Shown here: piece by piece, positions 1 to 6,165 of the stretch | Numbering within the stretch: position 1 is the first letter of the stretch | Layout: each line of letters opens with the position of its first letter | Assembly: GCA_047975025.1 (NCBI GenBank) | Contig: JBKECY010000022.1 | Coordinates: 1-7,364, forward strand | Direction of reading: 5' to 3' | DNA: 7,364 bases | Source: JBKECY01 sp047975025 | GTDB lineage: Bacteria; Bacillota; Clostridia; Lachnospirales; Lachnospiraceae | The notes under the pieces: model-generated | Told to the model about the DNA's origin: nothing | The model's database searches: none | What the model saw: only the letters and a program-made list of their open reading frames with translations | Translations under genes and position numbers: made by a program

Positions 1-42
1 CTTGACGATGATTTGCTCCGTTGTGTACCTTGCTTTTCCCAT
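1..42 (-). CDS. IS3-family transposase OrfA, N-terminal fragment (left copy)
   Basis: The first 14 codons read MGKARYTTEQIIVK before the window ends. This resembles the N-terminus of IS3-family OrfA proteins, in which a 'RYT.EQII.KLREAE'-type segment opens the DNA-binding helix-turn-helix domain. The ATG at 40-42 (complement) has an AAGGAG ribosome binding site 10 bases upstream. OrfA of this family is normally about 90-100 residues and is joined to the DDE integrase OrfB by programmed frameshifting; neither the rest of OrfA nor OrfB is visible. The match is short, so the family call rests on both this peptide and the IS end next to it. Confidence 0.65.
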   Translation of the reverse strand, partial: MGKARYTTEQIIVK

Positions 43-120
43 TTTTGTACTGCTCCTTTTTGTTAGTTTATCATATCAAAACTAACTCTTCCACTGGTAC
101 AAAGATCGGGGGGCACTCCA
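1..120 (-). mobile_element. Left IS copy, terminal 120 bp (IS3-family-like, orfA-proximal end)
   Basis: Read on the minus strand, this segment starts with TGGAGTGCCCCCCGATC at position 120 and runs outward through a short leader, an AAGGAG ribosome binding site (53-58) and the start of a transposase orfA. Its first 118 bases are identical, in inverted orientation, to 7247-7364. Identity stops abruptly at 120/121 and 7246/7247, which defines the element boundary. The TG-initiated, C-rich end and the orfA N-terminus fit the IS3 family, possibly the IS407-like group, but only the end is visible so the group is a guess. The element is cut by the window edge, so the far inverted repeat and any target duplication cannot be seen. 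It has inserted into the sensor kinase gene. Confidence 0.8.
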
Positions 121-1269
121 TATCCATATGACCTTTCTACGCAGGATCAAGCTTTGCTATATCCCTATCTTTCAAATATCGAGGATACATCCGGTGTCAG
201 GGAGATTGTTAATACAAGCAGTGGAACAAAAGAGTACCTCGCTTACAGTTATTCTTCATACACAGATTGGACCTATGTAACCGTCTATCCGGAATCTTAC
301 ATATTAAGACCTGTGAATCGGCTCTTAAATCTATTGCTGCTCTTTATCCTGGGACTTTTTGTCGTTTCGCTTGCAATATCATTTTATCTCTCTAAAAGTC
401 TGACCAAACCCATCCGTCATTTAAAGCACATGGTTCAACGAATTGAGATTGACACGCTTGGCAAAGAAACTACTACCGACTATCCGATTCCTTATATCGA
501 ACTACACGAACTGTACGCAGCATTTTATCACATGAGTGAGAAACTTAAGATTTCCATGAACGAGCTTATCGACTCCCGCCAACAGGAGTTGAAGTCCCGC
601 TCGCTCGCACTACAATCACAGGTAAACCCGCATTTCTACTATAATACCCTTTACAGTATCATCTTATTGGCTGAACGCAATCAACGCGATGAGGTGATTA
701 CAATCTGCCGCAATCTTTCTACGATGATGCGCTATATCACTGACGGGGGACAGACCAGAGTTACTTTACAGCAGGAACTGGACTATATACAAAAATACCT
801 GTATTGTATGAAAACACGCTATCAGTCAAGTTTGAACTATATCATTGATGTAGATCCCTCTTTACTTACATATATGGCTCCAAAACTAATCATTCAACCC
901 CTTGTGGAAAATGCCCTTAAATATGGGACGACCGGTACACCTCCCTGGCAGCTGACAATTACAGGGCGATTATACGACAATTACTGGCAGATTGATGTCA
1001 TTGACTCTGGCTCAGGGTTCACATCGGAAGCTCTGGAACGAATCGCCCAAAGGGTTCGGGACGCTGATGCCAATCCAGGTATGCCGGAAATGAAAATTGA
1101 TGGTTTAGGAATGGCAAATGTCTATATGCGCTGGAAATTTTTTTGTCAGGATACCATGATTTTCAAATATGGTAACACGCCCACAGGTAACGGTATCGTA
1201 TCCATAGGTCAAAGAATTACAAATGAAACTCTGCAAAGAACAGAGCAGCAGAAAGGAGTACTAAAATGA
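121..1269 (+). CDS. YesM-type sensor histidine kinase, 5' end removed by IS insertion
   Basis: Membrane sensor kinase of the LytS/YesM class, partner of the response regulator that follows. From 121 the frame encodes the tail of an extracellular sensor domain, one transmembrane helix (about 328-396), a HAMP linker, the His-kinase box QSQVNPHFYYNTL with phospho-acceptor His at 631-633, the N-box PLVENALKYG (Asn at 910-912), and ATP-binding glycine motifs DSGSGF and DGLGMAN. Family members are usually about 580-600 residues with an N-terminal transmembrane helix and a full extracellular sensor; roughly 200 residues are missing. The frame stays open back into the IS to 67, but no ATG or ribosome binding site is visible there. 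A TTG at 154 is formally usable but looks like an internal Leu codon. The stop overlaps the next start (ATGA, 1266-1269). The catalytic core is intact, but sensing and probably expression are lost, so this is likely a pseudogene in this strain. Confidence 0.9.
   Translation, partial: YPYDLSTQDQALLYPYLSNIEDTSGVREIVNTSSGTKEYLAYSYSSYTDWTYVTVYPESYILRPVNRLLNLLLLFILGLFVVSLAISFYLSKSLTKPIRHLKHMVQRIEIDTLGKETTTDYPIPYIELHELYAAFYHMSEKLKISMNELIDSRQQELKSRSLALQSQVNPHFYYNTLYSIILLAERNQRDEVITICRNLSTMMRYITDGGQTRVTLQQELDYIQKYLYCMKTRYQSSLNYIIDVDPSLLTYMAPKLIIQPLVENALKYGTTGTPPWQLTITGRLYDNYWQIDVIDSGSGFTSEALERIAQRVRDADANPGMPEMKIDGLGMANVYMRWKFFCQDTMIFKYGNTPTGNGIVSIGQRITNETLQRTEQQKGVLK
1252..1258 (+). promoter_or_regulatory. 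Ribosome binding site of the response regulator, inside the kinase 3' end
   Basis: AAAGGAG lies within the last codons of the kinase, seven bases before the ATG at 1266. With the ATGA stop/start overlap it supports translational coupling and fixes the start choice. Confidence 0.75.
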
Positions 1270-2018
1270 TGGATTATTCAATTGTTGTCGCTGAAGATGA
1301 GGAGCTACTGCTAGAAGGACTGGTTGACAGAATCGAACAACTTGATATCAATTTCAAGGTCATTGGCAAAGCGCAGACCGGATGTCAGGCATATGATTTG
1401 GTACAGGAACTCTCTCCCGATTTGGTGATTACTGATATACGAATGCCGGAGATGGACGGCATCGCTTTACTGCAAAAAATACGAGAGAATTTCCCCACGA
1501 TAGATTTTATCATTACCAGCGGTTATTCTGACTTTGCCTATGCCAAGACAGCAATCCACTTACAAGTCAGCGACTATTTGCTAAAACCAATAGATCCAGA
1601 GGAACTAAGAGAAGCTTTGTATAAGCTCAAGACAAAATATGAGCTTATACAAAGTGCATTTCACGATATTATTAACTCCAACACTGGCAGCAACACACCA
1701 GCTCAAATTGCTTTGCTTCTAAAGGAATATCTGGTACAAAACTACAATCACGACATCAACTTTAACCTGATTGCCAATCAAATGAATTATAGCCCCAGCT
1801 ATCTGACAAAAATATTTTATGCACACTATGAATGCAGTCCTTCCAAATATTTGATTTCTCTGCGCATGCAAAGAGCTAAATATCTGCTTTCACACTGCCC
1901 CGAACTGACCGTACGCCAAGTAGGAGAAAGTGCCGGATACGATGATCAAGGGTATTTCAGTCGGATTTTCAAAAAGCAGACCGGTCTTACTCCGTTAGAA
2001 TATAAGGAAAAATTTTAG
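1266..2018 (+). CDS. YesN-type response regulator, receiver plus AraC DNA-binding domain
   Basis: Cytoplasmic transcription factor of 250 residues, complete. The N-terminal receiver domain (about 4-122) has the acidic pocket EDEE (10-13), the phospho-acceptor Asp57 in DLVITDIRMPEMDG (codon 1434-1436), Ser85 in ITSGYSDF and Lys107 in LLKPID. A short linker leads to two AraC/XylS helix-turn-helix motifs (about 148-250); the second contains VRQVGESAGYDDQGYFSRIFKKQTGLTP. The ATG at 1266 overlaps the kinase stop and has an AAAGGAG site at 1252-1258 seven bases upstream; a second ATG at 1269 is possible. It was presumably co-transcribed and translationally coupled with the kinase, which has lost its front end, so it may now be an orphan. 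By family analogy it would activate carbohydrate-use genes, plausibly the convergent GH31 unit (inference). Its last codon overlaps the end of the gene on the other strand. Confidence 0.95.
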   Translation: MMDYSIVVAEDEELLLEGLVDRIEQLDINFKVIGKAQTGCQAYDLVQELSPDLVITDIRMPEMDGIALLQKIRENFPTIDFIITSGYSDFAYAKTAIHLQVSDYLLKPIDPEELREALYKLKTKYELIQSAFHDIINSNTGSNTPAQIALLLKEYLVQNYNHDINFNLIANQMNYSPSYLTKIFYAHYECSPSKYLISLRMQRAKYLLSHCPELTVRQVGESAGYDDQGYFSRIFKKQTGLTPLEYKEKF

Positions 2019-3157
2019 AAATTCTGTTCAGCTATCGTCCTAGTGTATTCTCCTTCAATATCACACCAGTGTTTCTCCGCATATTCCAGAAGCTTGCTTG
2101 CCTGTGCAAGCGGCATCGGATCAAAGAAGAGAAACAATGCTTTTGTGCCATAACGTGCAATCAATTTATCCAGACGCTCTAACCATTCTTCGAATTCTCC
2201 TGAATATACTTTTACCCACAGACCTTTGCCTGCCGCTATGGCTTTGTCATAAATCGGATACCATTCCTCAAAAGTCCCATCCGGTCCATAGTCCCCGCTG
2301 CTCCACTGCAAGGCATCAATTTCCTCTATTTCCATCAGGGCATCTACATGCTTTATGGCATCTGGTCCATCTAAGTGATACAGAATATTATCCATCCCTC
2401 TAGCCTGTTGACGCAATGAGTCCTGAATAAACTCCCGGACATTTGCAGGTGACATCATTGCTGAAAAATCACACTGCAATTTTACCGTCTTGCCCTTGCC
2501 CCAGATTTGGAACACAGTATAGCAGCTCGCACCCTGCTCATCTTTTACAATTTCATAAAATGTATCATAGTACTTTTGATACAGGTTGTTGATCTGTCCG
2601 ATTCTTCGACTGATTTCTTCCGGCTCATCAATCATATCGTATAAAGTATTTTGGGCTCCTCTCATAGATGCCAACACATCAATATTTTCCATTAAGTCAG
2701 GAATCCCTATGAGAAAGTCATCTCCTGCAAGGCTTTTCACCTCTTTGAACAACGCTACATGTTTTTTGAACCACTCGTTCTCCTGATTAAATTGCAAGTC
2801 CGGATATTTTAGCCAATCTTCAACAAATTCTGTAAACCAAACCGTATCTTCATTAAAGACAATATCGCATCCAAGATAACTCGCCAGCGAACCCGGACCA
2901 AAATCAAGACTCAGATTGGGAAAACTTTCACCCAAAAATTCATGAGTATCACAAAAGTACCGAAAACGCTCTACGATTCTCTTTGCATCCTGATATTTAT
3001 CATACATATTCACAGGCCTAAGTTGCTCCTCAAGCACCAGGTTTCGTGCTTCTTCTTTTTGCCCCCATACACACATCAGGGGGCGTCCTGTATTCTGTCT
3101 TTGCCAATAAGCTTCCCATTTCTCCTGTGTTGCTTTCCAGTTTTTTTTATATTTCAT
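2015..3157 (-). CDS. Uroporphyrinogen-decarboxylase-superfamily protein (URO-D-like, not HemE)
   Basis: 380-residue soluble protein resembling the URO-D/corrinoid-methyltransferase superfamily members often annotated as 'uroporphyrinogen decarboxylase family' or 'trimethylamine corrinoid protein 2-like'. The recognisable parts are DFGPGSLASYLGCD (85-98), QCDFSAMMSPANVREF (228-243), HLDGPDAIKHVDAL (261-274) and IDALQWSSGDYGPDG (280-294). The N-terminal Arg-rich substrate motif of true HemE is absent, so heme synthesis is unlikely. Zinc methyltransferases of this fold (MtaA/MtbA) carry HxC; here the comparable place reads His261-Leu-Asp263, so chemistry may differ. No signal peptide or membrane helix is seen. 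The ATG has an AGGGAGGA ribosome binding site within the 25-base gap after the GH31 stop, so it is the second gene of that operon. No corrinoid protein is nearby. Substrate unknown; a role in processing the sugar released by the GH31 enzyme is only inference. Confidence 0.75.
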   Translation of the reverse strand: MKYKKNWKATQEKWEAYWQRQNTGRPLMCVWGQKEEARNLVLEEQLRPVNMYDKYQDAKRIVERFRYFCDTHEFLGESFPNLSLDFGPGSLASYLGCDIVFNEDTVWFTEFVEDWLKYPDLQFNQENEWFKKHVALFKEVKSLAGDDFLIGIPDLMENIDVLASMRGAQNTLYDMIDEPEEISRRIGQINNLYQKYYDTFYEIVKDEQGASCYTVFQIWGKGKTVKLQCDFSAMMSPANVREFIQDSLRQQARGMDNILYHLDGPDAIKHVDALMEIEEIDALQWSSGDYGPDGTFEEWYPIYDKAIAAGKGLWVKVYSGEFEEWLERLDKLIARYGTKALFLFFDPMPLAQASKLLEYAEKHWCDIEGEYTRTIAEQNF

Positions 3158-3182
3158 ACGATTTCCTCCCTAGAACAAATTT

Positions 3183-5582
3183 CTACTGTTTGTTTTTTGT
3201 ATCTGCTTCTTTTGTATTGACTTCTACAATATCATAAGTACGGTGAATCATTCCCGGAAAGCTCCCACTAGGTTCTCCAATCTCCAGGCACGCCTCCTGC
3301 TCACTCCAACTAAATTTTGTGATTGCATATTGCCCCTGCTCATATCCATAACCATCTCCCGCATCTTCATACAACTCAAATTCTGCATCTTGCCCTCGAT
3401 ATATCTTTACAATAATCGGTGCATCCGGTATTTCATCTACGTACTGCATTTCTATTGACATAGGCAGTATACTTCCTTCCTTCACAAACAATGGAATCTG
3501 ATGTAAGGGCGCCGCAGTATAGATCTCCTGCCCTCCCTCATAATAGATATCGGTCCAAAAATCATACCATCCATTGCCATGTGGTAAATATACTTTTCGC
3601 TTTTTCTCACAGCTTAACCCGACCCCCTTTTCACCATAATACATGGGGTCAGTCACAGGGCATACCATCAGCTGCTCACCTAGCAGATACTGATCCCCGA
3701 TGAGTATCGCTTTGGAATCATGTGCATAGTCAAAGGCCAGCATTCTCATCATTGTCGCATCCTGTTTCCAGACTTTTCCCGCAACGGAATACAGATATGG
3801 CATGAATCGATAACGAAGACGATTTGTCAGAAGCAACGCATCATAGAAACCTTCTCCTGCTGCCTCAAAATACCATAGCTCTCTGCGAAAATCAGTACCA
3901 TGACTGCGAAACAGCGGCAAAAAGCATCCGAATTGAAACCAACGTGTAAATAATTCGGCATAGGCAGGATCTTCATAACCTCTTTCATATTCGCCATTCC
4001 AAAACCATTGCGTGCCCTGCTTTACGAAAAAAGCACCAATATCAACGGTCCAGTAAGGAATACCGCACACACATAGATTTAGACCGGCAACAATCTGTTT
4101 CTTCAATGTCTTCCAACTGGCAGAAATGTCTCCTGACCACAACACTGTGCCGTATCGCTGTTGACCGGTATAACCGCTGCGCGTCAAATTCATTACACGC
4201 TTATCTTGCGTACAGCTTCTCTGCCCTTCATACATAGTCATCGCGTGAAACAGGCTATACGCATTAACCAACTGTGCCGGAATATGCTGACTGCAGGTTT
4301 CAAAAAACTCTTGATACATCCTATTTGGCTCAGGCTTTACAATATGATTCCACTCAGGTGTAAATCCTTCGCTGGAATCACACCACCATGCATCTATTCC
4401 ATGGCAGAACAAACCTTCTTCAGCTTGTTTCCAATATAATCTGCGTCCTTTTTCATGCAGCGGATCATAGAGGGTACTTGCCGGAAGCAGACACTGCTTC
4501 TCTTCAAATTCTTTATAATTAGAACTGCTTCGACTCATATTAGGCCAGACAGATATCATAAGTCTGGTGTGCTCCTTATGCAGCTGCTCCATCATTCTTT
4601 GCGGGTTGGGAAAACGTATGGGATCAAACGTCTTTTGTCCCCATAATTCACCTTCCCACGAACACCAATCGAGTACTATGCCATCAAGACTTATATGTCT
4701 GGCTCTATGTTTTTGGACGATATCGCATAATTCATCTGTCGACTCGTAACGCTCCTGTGACTGTAAAAAACCAAATGCCCATTTAGGAAGCATGCTTGCT
4801 TTACCGGTCAGCAGCCGATATCCTCCAACAACTCCGTCAAGTGAACCTCCAGAGATAAAATAATGATCCATTTCAACGTCTGCCTCCGTATACAGGTATG
4901 ACCCAAAAACGGTATCATTTATAATCATGGGGGCATACGTATCCGTTAAGATTCCATACCCCAAAGATAAGATAAGAAGTGGTACTGCAATCTTTAAATT
5001 TGCCTGATGAACATAAGTTGTAGTGCCTCTTAGATTTAAGATTCCTTCCTCCTGCTGCCCAGCTCCATAGAGAACTTCTTCCTCCTGCCACTTCACGTGC
5101 AGTCTCGTTCTATACAATTTTCGACAGAACTCCATGTCCGCAGCCTTCAACACCTCTTTGACCCCATCTGGTGTCTCAATATATTCAACTGTTGCATTCT
5201 TATCCGTACGCATTTTATAGGAATCAAATTCTTCCAATTCTCTGCTGTCATCAGTACGCTCAGCCAAAAGAAGACTGCCATCGCATGAATAATAGCATAT
5301 GGATGCCTTTTCTCTGTCAATGACTATTTGCAATTGATCTGTCCAAAGCCTTATCCGGCTTTCCGTTTCTTCAAAATCCCAGTCCCTATAACACTCATGA
5401 AAAAGCACCCCAGGCTTTTCTTCTTCAGAAAACTCCGTCTGTCTTGTGCATACCACACGTAGTATCTTTGATGTCTTCGGCTCTATTTTTAGCATTGCAT
5501 ATTCAGAATATAGAATCAACGCATTTCCAGTACGAACAGACTTGTTGATCCGCCGACTAGGCCTTCTGCTTGCCTCTAGCAT
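3183..5582 (-). CDS. Glycoside hydrolase family 31 alpha-glycosidase (alpha-xylosidase/alpha-glucosidase-like)
   Basis: 799-residue retaining alpha-glycosidase with no signal peptide, hence cytoplasmic. An N-terminal beta-sandwich (about 20-255, with LYGAGQQEEG at 171-180) precedes the (beta/alpha)8 catalytic domain (about 265-600) and C-terminal beta domains, the last resembling DUF5110 (LYEDAGDGYGYEQGQY, 737-752). Catalytic landmarks are VLDW (Asp305), the nucleophile Asp402 in DAWWCDSSE, the acid/base Asp485 in LWSGDISASW, PYWTVDIG (509-516) and FRSHG (558-562). Length and order are normal for the family. The 'DAWWxDxxE' form recalls the XylS/YicI-like alpha-xylosidase branch, but the usual Pro after the Glu is replaced by Gly, so specificity cannot be assigned. 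The ATG has a GGGAGGGG ribosome binding site; it is the first gene of a two-gene unit with the URO-D-like protein. Cytoplasmic location implies imported oligosaccharides, but no transporter lies in the window. Confidence 0.92.
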   Translation of the reverse strand: MLEASRRPSRRINKSVRTGNALILYSEYAMLKIEPKTSKILRVVCTRQTEFSEEEKPGVLFHECYRDWDFEETESRIRLWTDQLQIVIDREKASICYYSCDGSLLLAERTDDSRELEEFDSYKMRTDKNATVEYIETPDGVKEVLKAADMEFCRKLYRTRLHVKWQEEEVLYGAGQQEEGILNLRGTTTYVHQANLKIAVPLLILSLGYGILTDTYAPMIINDTVFGSYLYTEADVEMDHYFISGGSLDGVVGGYRLLTGKASMLPKWAFGFLQSQERYESTDELCDIVQKHRARHISLDGIVLDWCSWEGELWGQKTFDPIRFPNPQRMMEQLHKEHTRLMISVWPNMSRSSSNYKEFEEKQCLLPASTLYDPLHEKGRRLYWKQAEEGLFCHGIDAWWCDSSEGFTPEWNHIVKPEPNRMYQEFFETCSQHIPAQLVNAYSLFHAMTMYEGQRSCTQDKRVMNLTRSGYTGQQRYGTVLWSGDISASWKTLKKQIVAGLNLCVCGIPYWTVDIGAFFVKQGTQWFWNGEYERGYEDPAYAELFTRWFQFGCFLPLFRSHGTDFRRELWYFEAAGEGFYDALLLTNRLRYRFMPYLYSVAGKVWKQDATMMRMLAFDYAHDSKAILIGDQYLLGEQLMVCPVTDPMYYGEKGVGLSCEKKRKVYLPHGNGWYDFWTDIYYEGGQEIYTAAPLHQIPLFVKEGSILPMSIEMQYVDEIPDAPIIVKIYRGQDAEFELYEDAGDGYGYEQGQYAITKFSWSEQEACLEIGEPSGSFPGMIHRTYDIVEVNTKEADTKNKQ

Positions 5583-5607
5583 TTGTCCCCTCCCTTATTC
5601 TACTGCT

Positions 5608-5638
5608 AATTCACATCACATTTTACCTATTGTGAATT
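5608..5638. promoter_or_regulatory. Candidate operator: 8-bp dyad over the GH31 transcription start
   Basis: AATTCACA (5608-5615) and TGTGAATT (5631-5638) form a perfect 8-bp inverted repeat with a 15-base spacer; arm centres are 23 bp apart, about two helical turns. It lies directly downstream of the predicted -10 of the GH31 promoter, covering about -4 to +26, where a repressor would block initiation. The TCACA/TGTGA halves point outward, opposite to a CRP site, so a Crp-type reading does not fit. A 5'-UTR stem-loop is an alternative reading. Confidence 0.4.
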
Positions 5639-5640
5639 GC

Positions 5641-5646
5641 ATTATA
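5641..5646 (-). promoter_or_regulatory. -10 element of the GH31/URO-D-like operon
   Basis: On the minus strand this is a perfect TATAAT about 60 bases before the GH31 start codon. At 16-18 bases further upstream there is no recognisable TTGACA (best is TAGCTG-like). A strong -10 with a poor -35 suggests dependence on an activator, for which the AraC-type response regulator in this window is a candidate. Confidence 0.5.
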
Positions 5647-5700
5647 GCAGAGTTGCTGACTCCCAGCTATGCACTTTTCCATTGATTTTTGGGATTTTCT

Positions 5701-5749
5701 TGAAACAAAAAAACTGTATCTATTCGTCTAATCACGAAAAATACAGTTT
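5701..5749 (-). terminator. Rho-independent terminator of the Crp/Fnr-ygbA unit
   Basis: AAACTGTAT (5711-5719) pairs perfectly with ATACAGTTT (5741-5749), and inside it TTCGT (5723-5727) pairs with ACGAA (5734-5738), giving a 9+5 bp stem with a small internal loop. On the minus strand the stem is followed at once by a T tract (TTTTGTTTC). It begins about 24 bases after the ygbA stop. On the plus strand the following sequence is less T-rich, so action is mainly on minus-strand transcripts. It separates this unit from the GH31 operon downstream. Confidence 0.8.
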
Positions 5750-5772
5750 CTTTATTCCTGCTTTGTATTTAT

Positions 5773-6141
5773 TCATTTACTCCAATGCACCCATAGTCCA
5801 CTCTTCCTCAGTATCGTTTCTCTGGCATGTGCCAGTGCCAAAAGGGGATGCGTCCAGAGCATACGCGGACCGGCATACCGCATCACTGCGCGGATTTTCT
5901 CACGTTTCATAGGTTCATAACAATGGACACGACAATTACTGCAAAAGGTCTTCTGCTCCCCAAATGGACATTTGGCCGACCGCATCGCTGCGTACGCCAC
6001 CAGCTGGGTGCAATCCTGACACATTTCCCCATGTCCACCCGGCTTATGGTGGGCTGTACAATATATCTGCACCATACTTTGAATCGTCTTCTGTTCAAAT
6101 TCTCTTCTGTCCTGCGTGGTCTTCTTCTGCCTTACTGTCAT
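5773..6141 (-). CDS. ygbA: YgbA-family protein (nitrous oxide-stimulated promoter family)
   Basis: Small soluble protein of 122 residues, matching the usual ~115-120 residue length of the YgbA_NO family. The family signature is well preserved: CTAHH (28-32), CQDC (41-44), YAAMRSAKCPFG (50-61), CSNC (67-70), VHCYEP (72-77), REKIRAVMRYAGPRML (80-95) and THPLLALAH (97-105). Seven cysteines (28, 41, 44, 58, 67, 70, 74) and the adjacent histidines look like metal or Fe-S ligands, which is inference. In enterobacteria ygbA belongs to the NsrR regulon and is associated with nitrosative stress; its biochemical function is not settled. Here it is the second gene after a Crp/Fnr-family regulator, with a 24-base gap containing a GGAAGGA ribosome binding site about 10 bases before the ATG, and a strong terminator follows. 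Position suggests control by that regulator. Confidence 0.92.
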   Translation of the reverse strand: MTVRQKKTTQDRREFEQKTIQSMVQIYCTAHHKPGGHGEMCQDCTQLVAYAAMRSAKCPFGEQKTFCSNCRVHCYEPMKREKIRAVMRYAGPRMLWTHPLLALAHARETILRKSGLWVHWSK

Positions 6142-6165
6142 TGCCTGAAGTTCCTTCCTCGATAC

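Noticed and set aside
45..74. Outward promoter in the left IS end (TTGTAC, 18 bases, TATCAT) that could drive the kinase remnant and regulator.
   Set aside because: The -35 matches only three of six positions and no ribosome binding site follows in frame. Possible but not supported enough to annotate.
1985..1999. AGACCGGTCT palindrome followed by a T run on the minus strand, as terminator of the GH31 operon.
   Set aside because: The palindrome has no loop, so no stable hairpin can form. It falls in conserved AraC-domain codons.
2096..2111. GCTTGC-CTGT-GCAAGC hairpin as a terminator for the response regulator.
   Set aside because: It lies 80 bases inside the convergent coding sequence, lacks a T tract, and is explained by codons of the URO-D-like protein.
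2015..3157. True HemE uroporphyrinogen decarboxylase.
   Set aside because: The N-terminal HemE substrate motif and the general HemE sequence are absent, and no heme genes are nearby.
5608..5638. CRP-type operator at the GH31 promoter because of TGTGA/TCACA halves.
   Set aside because: The halves are everted (TCACA first, then TGTGA) and widely spaced, opposite to the TGTGA-N6-TCACA arrangement.
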